The position numbers and the translations under genes were made by a program. A stretch of DNA of 64,000 nt. Source: Fluviicola taffensis DSM 16823. GTDB lineage: Bacteria; Bacteroidota; Bacteroidia; Flavobacteriales_D; Crocinitomicaceae. The notes beneath the pieces were generated by a model. It saw only the letters and a list, made by a program, of their open reading frames with translations, was not told the origin of the DNA and searched no databases. The stretch lies in the NCBI RefSeq assembly GCF_000194605.1, contig NC_015321.1:4340001-4404000 (forward strand). Reading direction: 5' to 3'. This document shows positions 32,879 to 42,583 of the stretch, one piece after another (within the stretch, counting starts at the first letter, position 1; every line of letters starts with the position of its first letter).

Positions 32879-35674
32879 TTATTGAATTACTACACGAACT
32901 ACTTTTTCAGCTGTATCGCTTGATAATTTAAAGAAATAAATACCGCTTTCAACTTGACTTAAATTAACAGTGCTTGTTCCTGCTGCAATGGAGTTCATTC
33001 CATTTTCAATAACTCGACCATTAACATCAGTAATTACCAAATTCAAAGTTCCTTCCGTAAAAGTAGACTCAATGAATACTAAACCTGTAGAAGGATTTGG
33101 ATATAAATTCACCGATTCTAAAGCCATTTCATCTACTGACAACCAGTTACACGATGCAATTACTGAAACAACAACACCAGCTGTATCATTTGGACAAACG
33201 TTATTTCCAGTAATATAATCGTAATTATATTGTCCAGGGAAGTTTGCGCTCATAATTTGACCAGAAGCAATCGCTTGATTTTGTGGGTCGTACCAAGTAC
33301 CTCCCATATCAACATTACCTGATAAACCAGCAAGTAAGTTCAATGGTTGATTTTTACAAACTGTAAGAATACCATCCTCACCTGCGTTTGAAGGAGGATA
33401 GATAGTCACCATTACTGATGCTGTATCTACTAAACATCCGTAAGTAATGTAATCTACACTTACAGTTCCTGCTGGAACAAATTGCGGATTAAACATCGTA
33501 TCATTCACAATCGTTGAAGGGTTTTGAGAGAATGTCCAATTACCCAATGGATCATTAATTGTAGCATTATCATTTAAATCAACCAATCCTTCAATTTGAC
33601 AAGCGTTAATAGCTAAGCCAGTTCCAGCTGTTGCAGCGCGTTCAACTAAACTAAAATCATCAAACGTTAAATCATCAGGAGTAAAGCTAGAGGATACATA
33701 AATTCCAAAAGAATAAACCCCGCTAACTGTTGGTGTAAAACAATAATATGATCTTCTATAATCTGCTGTTACATTTACAGATGGTGTAACAAACTCAGCA
33801 CCAAGAGATATTGCTCCTGTAGAACTTTGAGTTTCATTTACAAAAACTTCTCCATTCCAACCTGGAGAATCATCCCCTGCCCACATAAAAGAGAATTCGT
33901 ATTTTTTTCCTGCAGTTAATTGAAACTCTGGAGTCCAGATATGGTCATCACTATTATAGCTTATTCCTAAATAATTGTTTCCTGAATAAGGAATTGCAGA
34001 GTTAGAAATGTTGTTATTTACATCATCTGTATACCATTCTCCATTTTCACTTATCCAGCAACTAGGGAACAAATCGTAATCAAGATCTGGCATTGCATCG
34101 AAATTCTCTGTCCATGGGAAATTCGTAATTGCTCCGCAAAGTGTTGCTCCTGATACTAGTGTCCAGAAAGAAGAATCCGTTGAACTACAGCTCGCTTGAA
34201 CATAAAAATCATAGTTTGTTGAATGATCTAATCCAGCTACAGTATATGATTCTGTAGTAGTTTGAGCAGAATCAAGTCCCGTTCCTGTTCCAGGAGTAAA
34301 TCCAGGAGCTCCCCATTCAATATTCCATGCTGTTTCAACATCACCTGCTGTCCAGATGATATCTATTGTGTTTGTTGTTTCACCATCGATTTCAAGGTCA
34401 GAAACAGGTAAACAAGAAGGGGTCGGAACTACTTCAAACGTATAATCCTCCGCTTCACCATATCCGTAATCCGTAGAACAAGGATTATCTGGAGAACTAT
34501 TATCTGCATCAACAAGTACACGCATTCTATGACTTCCAACAGCAGTTCCAAGAGGTACTCCAAACGAACCAGAGAATGTTTCATCAAAGCCATTAGAGTA
34601 AACTTGTTCACTAGATTCAAAAATCATATTGTCATTCCAGTCAACCCAAATACTCAATCCATGGTAATAACCATTCCCATTATCAACCGTGAAGTTGATA
34701 TCAGGTCCTCCTTCAAAGCTTGAAACAATCATCGAAGTTGCATCTTCATATCCATTAGTTCCATAACCTGAACCTAAATTAGATATGTTAGATGTAGATC
34801 CTCCAGTAGTAGAGAAGTTTTGAATATAATAATCTGGATCGATAGTTTCAAATTCGCAATATCCCGTATACCCAGTAATCGGCCCGACCCAGATACTTTC
34901 ATCACCACCACCACAGTCAGCCTGTACATAAAAATCATAGTAAGTACCCGCAGATAAAGTTCCTGCGGTGAATTCTGCTGTACCTGAAGCAGTTCCCGGA
35001 GTTCCTGAACCAGGTGTAAACCCACTCACTCCATATTCGATATTCCAATCGGTCTCTGTTCCCTGGCTTGTCCAAGAAATATCAATTGAATTCGATGAAA
35101 CACCCTCAATTGTTAATCCCGCAACTGGCATACATGAAGGCGGTGGAGTAACTTCAAAAGTATAATCTTCTGCCTCTCCCTGTCCAAAAGCAAGAGAACA
35201 AGGGTTACTTGGAGAGGCATTATTGAAATCAGCAAGAACACGCATTCTGTAAGTTCCTACTGGCGTTCCTAACGGAACAGCAAAGGATCCGGAAAAAGAA
35301 TTACTATACCCACCACTGGATTGAAATACTTGTTCACCAGAATTAAACACATCGTTCTCATTCCAATCAATCCAAATACCGACTCCGAAAGTATCAAAGA
35401 TCGATGGCCCCATATCTATTTCGAAGTCAACGGCAGGACCTCCAGCAAATTGAGATACAATCATTGCTGTTCGATCCTCGTAATTATTTGTTCCACATAC
35501 CGTTCCTAAATTGGAAATATTGGCAATTCCACCAGTAGTAGAGAAGTTATCGATGTAGTAACTCGAACTTGCTACCCCACTTGTTGCACTGATTGCACAA
35601 TAAGGAGCCTGAGCAAACAGATTACCCGACAGCTGAAGCAGCAGCGCGCAACCTAACATGTAAATTTTCTTCAT
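32879..35674 (-). CDS. T9SS-secreted protein with two GEVED and two Fn3 domains
   Basis: The 931-residue product has a signal peptide (MKKIYMLGCALLLQLSGNLFAQ), two GEVED domains (about 40-177 and 270-415; each ends GEAEDYTFEV), each followed by a fibronectin type III domain (SNSIDISWTSQGTETDWNIEYG, TNTIDIIWTAGDVETAWNIEWG), a jelly-roll or MAM-like domain (about 515-690), a region of Cys-containing repeats, and a C-terminal T9SS type A sorting domain from LYPNPSTGLVF to the end. T9SS sends it across the outer membrane and often anchors it to lipopolysaccharide. Such proteins are adhesins or surface enzymes; no catalytic site is recognised. It is a single gene with a good terminator. Confidence 0.88.
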   Translation of the reverse strand: MKKIYMLGCALLLQLSGNLFAQAPYCAISATSGVASSSYYIDNFSTTGGIANISNLGTVCGTNNYEDRTAMIVSQFAGGPAVDFEIDMGPSIFDTFGVGIWIDWNENDVFNSGEQVFQSSGGYSNSFSGSFAVPLGTPVGTYRMRVLADFNNASPSNPCSLAFGQGEAEDYTFEVTPPPSCMPVAGLTIEGVSSNSIDISWTSQGTETDWNIEYGVSGFTPGSGTPGTASGTAEFTAGTLSAGTYYDFYVQADCGGGDESIWVGPITGYTGYCEFETIDPDYYIQNFSTTGGSTSNISNLGSGYGTNGYEDATSMIVSSFEGGPDINFTVDNGNGYYHGLSIWVDWNDNMIFESSEQVYSNGFDETFSGSFGVPLGTAVGSHRMRVLVDADNSSPDNPCSTDYGYGEAEDYTFEVVPTPSCLPVSDLEIDGETTNTIDIIWTAGDVETAWNIEWGAPGFTPGTGTGLDSAQTTTESYTVAGLDHSTNYDFYVQASCSSTDSSFWTLVSGATLCGAITNFPWTENFDAMPDLDYDLFPSCWISENGEWYTDDVNNNISNSAIPYSGNNYLGISYNSDDHIWTPEFQLTAGKKYEFSFMWAGDDSPGWNGEVFVNETQSSTGAISLGAEFVTPSVNVTADYRRSYYCFTPTVSGVYSFGIYVSSSFTPDDLTFDDFSLVERAATAGTGLAINACQIEGLVDLNDNATINDPLGNWTFSQNPSTIVNDTMFNPQFVPAGTVSVDYITYGCLVDTASVMVTIYPPSNAGEDGILTVCKNQPLNLLAGLSGNVDMGGTWYDPQNQAIASGQIMSANFPGQYNYDYITGNNVCPNDTAGVVVSVIASCNWLSVDEMALESVNLYPNPSTGLVFIESTFTEGTLNLVITDVNGRVIENGMNSIAAGTSTVNLSQVESGIYFFKLSSDTAEKVVRVVIQ

Positions 35675-35853
35675 AATTTATTAGTTTGTTTTTATAATTA
35701 TTAGTGTGAAAATACACAATAAATCTTACTCATTAAGACTCCAATTTGAGTAATTGTGTTGCTTTTAAGTCAAAAAAAAACAACTTTTTTTAGTTAAAAC
35801 TATTCATTGTAAGTCAATAATTGACATGTAAATAATCGGTTATTAATTGTATA

Positions 35854-36489
35854 TCAATTGAAATCGGAGTGTTGCCATTGAATCCAATATTCTTGCAACC
35901 CTTCTTTTGTACGAAATAATTTACTTATCCACAATCTTCGATTTTTAACAATTTTGCTTGGACTTGATAATAAATCATATTTTCTTTTCTTTATTTCTGG
36001 TTGGTGCCCCCAACCACCACAATGGTCAAAAGCAGTCATTGCTTGCGATTTAGGAACACGTTTGAAAGGAATATATATTTTATACTCCACGTAATTAGAA
36101 TCTCCGTTCATTCCTTTAGTTGAAAGTTTAATCTTCGAAAAATTGACTTTGCTATACAAACTATCTCTATATAATTGCTTGAGTTTTTTTCCAATATACT
36201 CGCACATTTTATTGGAATACTGATGAGCTATATCTGTTCCGTTGAGATTCAATTGATCGATATACTTTTCTGGAATAAATTCAGCTCCTTTATAGATTCC
36301 CCAACAAGCTGAATCTGTACAGATTGGAGTGTCAATAATACACTTAAAAGGAAAGATACGGGATGAATCGATGAAAAGTTGTTCTTGATTTTCATCCGTG
36401 AACATTTTCTTGTTTCGAGCACCTCCATTGCAGGAAAGCATAAGAATTAATCCAATGAAACAAGTAAATAATACAACTTTCCGACTCAT
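35854..36489 (-). CDS. Hypothetical lipoprotein
   Basis: The 211-residue product starts at the ATG at 36489 (a further ATG at 36501 is possible) and has a lipoprotein signal ending LILMLSCNGG. The mature part has MFTDENQEQLFIDSSRIFPFKCIIDTPICTDSACWG early, with three Cys, and KLSTKGMNGDSNYVEYKIYIPFKRVP in the middle; the end is basic and aromatic. I recognise no family. It is single and flanked by non-coding DNA on both sides. Confidence 0.6.
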   Translation of the reverse strand: MSRKVVLFTCFIGLILMLSCNGGARNKKMFTDENQEQLFIDSSRIFPFKCIIDTPICTDSACWGIYKGAEFIPEKYIDQLNLNGTDIAHQYSNKMCEYIGKKLKQLYRDSLYSKVNFSKIKLSTKGMNGDSNYVEYKIYIPFKRVPKSQAMTAFDHCGGWGHQPEIKKRKYDLLSSPSKIVKNRRLWISKLFRTKEGLQEYWIQWQHSDFN

Positions 36490-36614
36490 GAAATTATCCA
36501 TTCAAAGCCGAAAATATGAAAATCCCTGCTATTTTGGCTGAAAAACACTTAAAATTAACTTCAATTGTCTAAGTTCTAAGAATCACCAATTAAAATTAAG
36601 ATTGGAACAAAAAA

Positions 36615-37004
36615 TTAATCTCTTAATATTTTCACTGGCTGTTTATTCTCGTCGATTGCAACGAATGTAAACTCTCCCGTAACGGCTTTCTCACGTACTT
36701 CCGAATACATTTGTTCAATAAAAATTTCTACACGTATTTTTAAACTGGTGCTTCCCAAATAAGTCACCTTTCCTATTAATTCAATAATTGTTCCAGCAGG
36801 AATGGGTTTCTTGAAATCAATCTTATCACTGCTCACTGTTACCATTCTTTGACGACTGAAACGCGTTGCTGCAATGAAAGCAACCTCATCCATTAATTGC
36901 ATGGCAGTTCCTCCAAATAATGTATCATAATGATTCGTTGTATTGGGGAAAACAGCTTTAAAAATGCGTGTTTCTGCTTGTTGAATGCGTTCTTCTATGT
37001 TCAT
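36615..37004 (-). CDS. Acyl-CoA thioesterase, hotdog fold (YciA/BACH type)
   Basis: The 129-residue product has the single hotdog fold: FPNTTNHYDTLFGGTAMQLMDEVAFIAATRFSR (about 19-51, with the conserved N/D and E of the active site) and VTVSSDKIDFKKPIPAGTIIELIGKVTYLGSTSLKIRVEIF (about 55-95). This is the YciA-type or BACH family that cleaves acyl-CoA thioesters, active as a hexamer or tetramer. Specificity cannot be read. It is single; the CWC protein lies 66 bp upstream. Confidence 0.9.
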   Translation of the reverse strand: MNIEERIQQAETRIFKAVFPNTTNHYDTLFGGTAMQLMDEVAFIAATRFSRQRMVTVSSDKIDFKKPIPAGTIIELIGKVTYLGSTSLKIRVEIFIEQMYSEVREKAVTGEFTFVAIDENKQPVKILRD

Positions 37005-37070
37005 ATATTCTAATTACGAATGCCGAATGCCTAATTACGAATTGTTTATAATCAGGTATTTTTCATTCAA

Positions 37071-37313
37071 TTATTTTTTCTTGAAAAGAGTTGAGATTTG
37101 AGTGAATTTTTGCTCCAATAATTTTGCGTTGTATTCCTTTTTCATCTCCAACATACAGGAAGCGCAAAGGCATTCTTTGTAGCCATCACTAATAAATTGA
37201 CTTTCGTCTACACTTAATGAAACTGCTGTGCACTGGCACAAAGAAATAGATCCAACTTTGCATTCAAAACTGGCGTTACAGCGCGGGCAAGCTACCTTTT
37301 CATGTTCACACAT
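37071..37313 (-). CDS. Cysteine-rich CWC-type zinc protein
   Basis: The 80-residue product has CPRCNASFECKVGSISLCQC (about 9-28) and CLCASCM (about 48-54), the Cys pattern of the cysteine-rich CWC family, with a helical end. It should bind zinc; the biological function is not known. It faces away from the metal-efflux operon at 37749, with 435 bp of non-coding DNA between. Confidence 0.8.
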   Translation of the reverse strand: MCEHEKVACPRCNASFECKVGSISLCQCTAVSLSVDESQFISDGYKECLCASCMLEMKKEYNAKLLEQKFTQISTLFKKK

Positions 37314-37377
37314 ATCAAACTAGTTTCATTTATGTACTATCTGGTTCTCAGTAATACAACACGAAGAAAGAAAACAG

Positions 37378-37620
37378 GAATAGAAATTCAGCACACCTAG
37401 TTTGATGCATTGAAAACGGAATCCTGACTTTTACTTCATATCGCGAAAGCATGGTCAATTTCGAACACAAACAATGTGAGCGAATCAGAAATGGAAAGTA
37501 ACCTGGCTTTTCCAACTTCTCGATGAGTTGGAATTACAGTTGCGCGACAGCACGTGATTTTAACACGTTTCCCTTTTATTTTCGCCTAAACGAAAAACCT
37601 TTTCTGGATATTGAACAAAT
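37378..37620. other. Non-coding stretch with several short hairpins
   Basis: In the gap between 37313 and 37749 no gene is seen. Short inverted pairs follow each other: GGAAAG/CTTTTCC near 37492-37520, CCAACT/AGTTGG near 37520-37540, ACGTG/CACGT near 37553-37571 and TTTTCG/CGAAAA near 37578-37600. It may be a folded non-coding repeat similar in style to 3434-3670. Confidence 0.4.
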
Positions 37621-37736
37621 AAAGAACTTTTGGTAAATGTAAGGATAATTGCGAATGCTGAATTATTAATAGCGAATTATCTTGGGTAATTAATACCTCT
37701 TATAATTTTATTAGAATATTTAAGAAATCATTTAAC

Positions 37737-37744
37737 TACCTTTG
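37737..37744 (+). promoter_or_regulatory. -7 box at the start of the metal-efflux operon
   Basis: TACCTTTG matches TAnnTTTG exactly and ends 4 bp before the GTG at 37749. A -33 TTG is not evident (TTAG near 37711). The expected start of transcription falls on the start codon. Confidence 0.5.
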
Positions 37745-37748
37745 CAAA

Positions 37749-38129
37749 GTGAAAAAGGTATTCGTTTACATACTGTTACCCATTTTTATGTTTAATAGTT
37801 CCATAGGAGAATTATTTAAACTATCTGATTTATTTGTTCATTTTACAGAACACAAAACCATTAATAAACAGATTGACATATTTGAGTTTATTTCCATGCA
37901 TTATCTTGGAAATGATTTGAATGATAACGACCAAGAAAAGGATATGCAATTGCCCTTTAAGAAAGTATCTATTCATTTTTCATTTCAAATTGCGTCCATT
38001 CCAAACTTCAAATTGATTCCTGAAAAAAAAATCGAAGTCATTGATACTTATTTACAAGTATTGTTTAAAAAAAACCGACCTAAAGATCCTGCATTAGCTT
38101 CTTTATTCAGACCTCCCTGTCAAGCATAA
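37749..38129 (+). CDS. Small exported protein heading the metal RND operon
   Basis: The 126-residue product begins with a GTG start and a hydrophobic signal (MKKVFVYILLPIFMFNSSIG). The mature part has KLSDLFVHFTEHKTINKQIDIFEFISMHYLGND, an acidic run (NDNDQEKD), then strands, and ends LFRPPCQA. Proteins of this type stand directly before CusA-like genes in many Bacteroidota, but I know of no assigned function. The gene lies 64 bp upstream of the pump and has its own -7 box just before the start. If the transcript starts there, this start is leaderless; otherwise translation could begin at Met14 (37788), which would cut the signal. Confidence 0.7.
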   Translation: MKKVFVYILLPIFMFNSSIGELFKLSDLFVHFTEHKTINKQIDIFEFISMHYLGNDLNDNDQEKDMQLPFKKVSIHFSFQIASIPNFKLIPEKKIEVIDTYLQVLFKKNRPKDPALASLFRPPCQA

Positions 38130-38193
38130 TTTTATTCTAATAATTCTTCTACTTGAAATTCGAGTGGATTATTTCGTTTAAAATCTACAAATT

Positions 38194-41100
38194 ATGCTTC
38201 AAAAAATCATTGACTTTTCCGTCAGGAAAAAGTTTGTGATTGGGTTGTTTGTAATTGCCCTCATTTCTTGGGGAAGTTATGAATTAACCCAATTACCAAT
38301 AGATGCCTTACCTGACATCACAGACAATCAGGTACAAGTAATTACAGTATCCCCTTCTCTGGGAGCAACTGATATCGAACGTTTAATTACGTTCCCTATT
38401 GAACAATCCTGCAGTAACATTGCTGGATTGAAACAAGTTCGAAGCTTTTCGCGCTTTGGACTCTCCTTGGTTACATTGGTCTTTACTGATGAAACTGACA
38501 TTCACTTAGCGAGACAGCAAATTAACGAGCAACTTCAAAAAGTAACCCAAGAATTACCAACTGGAATTGGTGCACCAGAAATGGCTCCTCTCTCTACCGG
38601 ATTGGGAGAAATTTATCAGTATGTTGTTCGTCCAAAAGAAGGCTACGAAAAAGAATTCGGACCAATGGAATTACGAACCATTCAAGATTGGATTGTTCGG
38701 AGGCAATTATTGGGAACACCTGGTGTTGCCGAAGTATCCAGTTTTGGTGGGAAATTGAAACAATATGAAATTGCCATTCGACAAGAGCAACTGAAAGCTC
38801 ATAATTTGAGTATTACAGACATCTTCAATGCCTTGGAGAAAAATAATGAAAACACAGGTGGCGCTTATATCGAAAAAGGACCTACTGTTCTTTACATTCG
38901 AAGTGAGGGTCTGACGGAAAACATTGCTGATATTCAAAAAATCGTGTTGAAGAATTTGGATAATGGAACACCGCTTTTGATGCGAGATGTTGCGAACATT
39001 CGATTTGGAAGTGCGATTCGCTATGGAGCAATGACCTTCAATGCCAAAGGTGAAGTGGCTGGTGCAGTGGTGATGATGCTCAAAGGAGAAAATTCTTCTG
39101 ATGTAGTGAAAAGAGTAAAAGATCGCATGGAAGAAATTCAAAAGATGCTTCCTGAAGGTGTTGTAATAGAACCGTTTTTGGACCGAACAAAGATGGTCAA
39201 CAATGCCATCCAGACAGTTGAGACGAATTTACTAGAAGGGGCACTGATCGTGATTTTTGTCTTGGTGTTTTTCTTGGGAAATCTCCGTGCAGGATTAATC
39301 GTTTCTTCTGTTATTCCACTTTCTATGCTTTTTGCCATCATCCTGATGAATTTGTTTGGAGTTGGCGGGAATTTGATGTCACTTGGAGCTATTGATTTCG
39401 GATTAATTGTAGATGGTTCCGTAATTGTCGTAGAAGTTATCCTTCATCGTTTCTCCCATTCCAAGCAATTCAAGCTTGTTGAGCGAATTGACCAAAACCA
39501 AATGGATAGCGAAGTTTCAAAATCCACTGGTTCCATGATCAAATCTGCCGTATTTAGTCAAATCATCATTTTGATTGTTTACTTACCGATTCTATCGCTT
39601 CAAGGAATTGAAGGAAAAATGTTTAAACCAATGGCATTAACAATTGCCTTTGCCATTTTAGGAGCATTCATCTTATCAATTACTTATGTTCCGATGATGT
39701 CTGCTTTGTGTTTGAAAAAGAAAATTTCGCACAAAAAGAATCTCACAGATCGCTTGATGATTTGGTTGGAACGTACCTATCAACCTGCACTGAATCGATT
39801 ACTTCGATTTCCCAAAACTATTCTGACCATGACACTCCTTATGTTCAGTCTTGCAATTTACCTTTTATTACAAATGGGGGGAGAATTTATTCCACAATTG
39901 GAAGAAGGAGATTTTGCAGTTGAAACAAGGCTTCTAACAGGTAGTAACTTGAACAATACGATTCAGGCAACCCAAAAAGCATCCAAAATTCTCTTAGACC
40001 GATTTCCAGAAGTGACCAAGATCGTTACCAAAATAGGAAGTGCGGAAGTTCCAACAGATCCTATGCCATTTGAAGCTGGAGATATGATGGTGATTCTTAA
40101 AGACAAAAAAGAATGGACTTCTGCCAAGTCTTTCCCAGAACTGAGTGAAAAGATGACCAAAGCACTGGAAGAAGTTCCAGGAATTACGGTTGGATTTCAG
40201 TTCCCCGTTCAAATGCGATTCAACGAACTCATGACAGGAGCTAGACAAGATGTGGTTTGTAAAATATACGGAGAAAACCTAGACACTTTAACTCATTATG
40301 CACATCAATTGGCAGAAATTGTTGGGACCGTGAATGGTGCAATTACAATCTATGAAGAGAAAATGACTGGAATGCCACAGGTAGTAATCAAGTATGACCG
40401 TGATGGAATGGCAAAATACGGGCTCAACGTAGGTGATGTGAACCGCATTGTAAACACTGCTTTTGCGGGACAAATTGCAGGTCAGGTTTACGAAGGAGAA
40501 AAACGATTTGACCTAGTTGTTCGATTGGAAGATCAGCAGCGAAAAAGTATCGCAGACATTCAAAACCTGATGATTCAGACTCCTCAAAATACACAGATAC
40601 CTCTATCCTACTTAGCTAAAATTGAAGAAGTAGAAGGCGTGAATCAAATTCAGAGAGAAAATACAAAGCGAAGAATCATTGTTGGTTTCAATGTAAATGG
40701 CAGAGATGTACAATCTATTGTACAAGAATTACAACAAAAAGTTTCCGGAAAATTAAAATTACCCAAAGAATATAAAATCGTTTATGGCGGTTCCTTTGAA
40801 AATATGACTGCAGCGAAAGCACGCCTTTCTATTGTAGTTCCGATAGCACTTCTCTTAATTTTCTTGCTTTTATTCTTTGCTTTCAACTCAGTAAAACAAG
40901 GTTTACTAATCTATACAGCCATACCCTTATCTGCAATAGGTGGAATCATTGCTCTTTGGGCAAGAGATATGCCGTTTAGTATTTCTGCAGGTGTTGGTTT
41001 TATCGCGTTATTCGGTGTGGCAGTATTAAATGGAATTTTGCTCGTCAGCGAATTCAATCGATTAAAGAAAGAAGGTTGGAAAGACGTAAAAAGGATTGTG

Positions 41101-42573
41101 ATTCATGCTACGAAATCTAAACTAAGGGCAGTGTTAATGACTGCTTTGGTTCCTTCGTTAGGGTTTATTCCAATGGCAATTAGCACAGGTGCAGGGGGTG
41201 AAGTTCAAAAACCATTAGCAACAGTTGTTATTGGTGGATTGATCATTTCTACCATGTTGTCGTTATTTGTTTTACCCATTTTATACATTATTTCTGAAAA
41301 AGGAATGGTGCACTTCAAAACCAATAAATTTCCTAAAATAGCATTGGTTCTTCTGTTCACTTTGGGTAGTTTGTTCTCCCAAGCACAAAGCCCCATTGAA
41401 TTAGGAGCTGCAATTGATACAGCAATCAAAAACAATAACTATCTGAAGGTAGCTGAAACCCAAGTGAAATATGCACAGATACTCACGAAAAGCGGAATAG
41501 ATATCCAACAAGCAAATGTTGGTTTTGAATATGGTCAATTTAACAGTCTCAATTTGGACAATAAGTTTACCATCTCTCAAACGATTCAATTTCCGACTGT
41601 ATATCGCAATCAAGAGCGATTAATCCGCACGAATATTCGAATGAGTGAACTGAACTTTTTACAGAGACTCGTAGATCTTGAAATCGAAGTTAAACGGGTG
41701 TTTTACGAAACCTTGGTTCTGGAAGAACAACGGAAACTCCTTCTGCAAGCAGATAGTATTTATGCTCATTTTCAGCAAAAGGTAACACAACGATTTGAAA
41801 GTGGTGATATTGATATACTCGAAAAGGCTACAGCAGACAATCAGCGTATTCAAATCTCGAATCAATTGAATCAATTACAGACCGATTATGAATCACTTCT
41901 CCTGCAATTCAATGTACTTATAAATTCAAATGGAGAATACAAACCGGCATCCAATAAAAATAGTGCTCAATATTTACTTCCACAGGTTCCAGACACGAAT
42001 TCGCTCTCTAGAAATCCCACCAAGTTACTACAAGAACAGGAATTGCTCTATTCTAAACAGCAAGTTCAATTGGAAAAAAGCAAACTTCTGCCCTATTTAA
42101 GCGCTGGATTTAGTAATGCAACAATCATTGGCTGGCAAACTCCTTATTCCAATCCACAAGACCTTTATTTTAATGGAAATAAGCGATTTTCATCGGTCAA
42201 TTTTGGAATTGGTGTTCCCTTGTTTTTTGGTTCCCAACGATCTAAAATAAGAGCAAACAAGCTCTTTGTGCTTCAAAAAGAACAAGAACTCAACGCGTTG
42301 AATCAAGAGCTGAAAATGCAGTTAAGCAATTCAATCAGAATCTATATCAGAAGTAAGCAATTTCTCGAATCATTCGACCAAACAATGCTCCCCAATTCAG
42401 AACAACTGATTCATGCCGCTACAGAAAAATTGAATAGCGGTGAAATCGGTTACATTGAGTGGGTTGTCCTCTTGAATCAAGCCATGCAAATCAGAAGCGA
42501 CTATTACCGTACCATTCAACAATTTAATGAGGCTGCATTTCAAATTGAGAAAATCAGCGCTATCAACAATTAA
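38194..42573 (+). CDS. cusA: CusA/CzcA heavy-metal RND pump fused to CusC-like channel
   Basis: The 1459-residue product has two joined parts. Residues 1 to about 1035 are a full HME-RND pump with TQLPIDALPDITDNQVQVIT near the start, the proton-relay stretch GAIDFGLIVDGSVIVVE (about 399-415) and twelve membrane helices. After a short linker (KTNKFPK) comes IALVLLFTLGSLFSQAQS (about 1049-1066), which looks like a signal peptide, then an outer-membrane-factor domain (1066-1459) with two rounds of helical TolC-type repeats. It exports Cu/Ag or Zn/Co/Cd across both membranes; the metal is not certain. It is followed by the CusB-type gene 10 bp downstream. Confidence 0.93.
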   Translation: MLQKIIDFSVRKKFVIGLFVIALISWGSYELTQLPIDALPDITDNQVQVITVSPSLGATDIERLITFPIEQSCSNIAGLKQVRSFSRFGLSLVTLVFTDETDIHLARQQINEQLQKVTQELPTGIGAPEMAPLSTGLGEIYQYVVRPKEGYEKEFGPMELRTIQDWIVRRQLLGTPGVAEVSSFGGKLKQYEIAIRQEQLKAHNLSITDIFNALEKNNENTGGAYIEKGPTVLYIRSEGLTENIADIQKIVLKNLDNGTPLLMRDVANIRFGSAIRYGAMTFNAKGEVAGAVVMMLKGENSSDVVKRVKDRMEEIQKMLPEGVVIEPFLDRTKMVNNAIQTVETNLLEGALIVIFVLVFFLGNLRAGLIVSSVIPLSMLFAIILMNLFGVGGNLMSLGAIDFGLIVDGSVIVVEVILHRFSHSKQFKLVERIDQNQMDSEVSKSTGSMIKSAVFSQIIILIVYLPILSLQGIEGKMFKPMALTIAFAILGAFILSITYVPMMSALCLKKKISHKKNLTDRLMIWLERTYQPALNRLLRFPKTILTMTLLMFSLAIYLLLQMGGEFIPQLEEGDFAVETRLLTGSNLNNTIQATQKASKILLDRFPEVTKIVTKIGSAEVPTDPMPFEAGDMMVILKDKKEWTSAKSFPELSEKMTKALEEVPGITVGFQFPVQMRFNELMTGARQDVVCKIYGENLDTLTHYAHQLAEIVGTVNGAITIYEEKMTGMPQVVIKYDRDGMAKYGLNVGDVNRIVNTAFAGQIAGQVYEGEKRFDLVVRLEDQQRKSIADIQNLMIQTPQNTQIPLSYLAKIEEVEGVNQIQRENTKRRIIVGFNVNGRDVQSIVQELQQKVSGKLKLPKEYKIVYGGSFENMTAAKARLSIVVPIALLLIFLLLFFAFNSVKQGLLIYTAIPLSAIGGIIALWARDMPFSISAGVGFIALFGVAVLNGILLVSEFNRLKKEGWKDVKRIVIHATKSKLRAVLMTALVPSLGFIPMAISTGAGGEVQKPLATVVIGGLIISTMLSLFVLPILYIISEKGMVHFKTNKFPKIALVLLFTLGSLFSQAQSPIELGAAIDTAIKNNNYLKVAETQVKYAQILTKSGIDIQQANVGFEYGQFNSLNLDNKFTISQTIQFPTVYRNQERLIRTNIRMSELNFLQRLVDLEIEVKRVFYETLVLEEQRKLLLQADSIYAHFQQKVTQRFESGDIDILEKATADNQRIQISNQLNQLQTDYESLLLQFNVLINSNGEYKPASNKNSAQYLLPQVPDTNSLSRNPTKLLQEQELLYSKQQVQLEKSKLLPYLSAGFSNATIIGWQTPYSNPQDLYFNGNKRFSSVNFGIGVPLFFGSQRSKIRANKLFVLQKEQELNALNQELKMQLSNSIRIYIRSKQFLESFDQTMLPNSEQLIHAATEKLNSGEIGYIEWVVLLNQAMQIRSDYYRTIQQFNEAAFQIEKISAINN

Positions 42574-42583
42574 TACGAAAATC

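Noticed and set aside
38194-42573. Frame error joining cusA and cusC
   Set aside because: CusA-CusC fusions of this length are common in Bacteroidota and the frame is clean across the joint.
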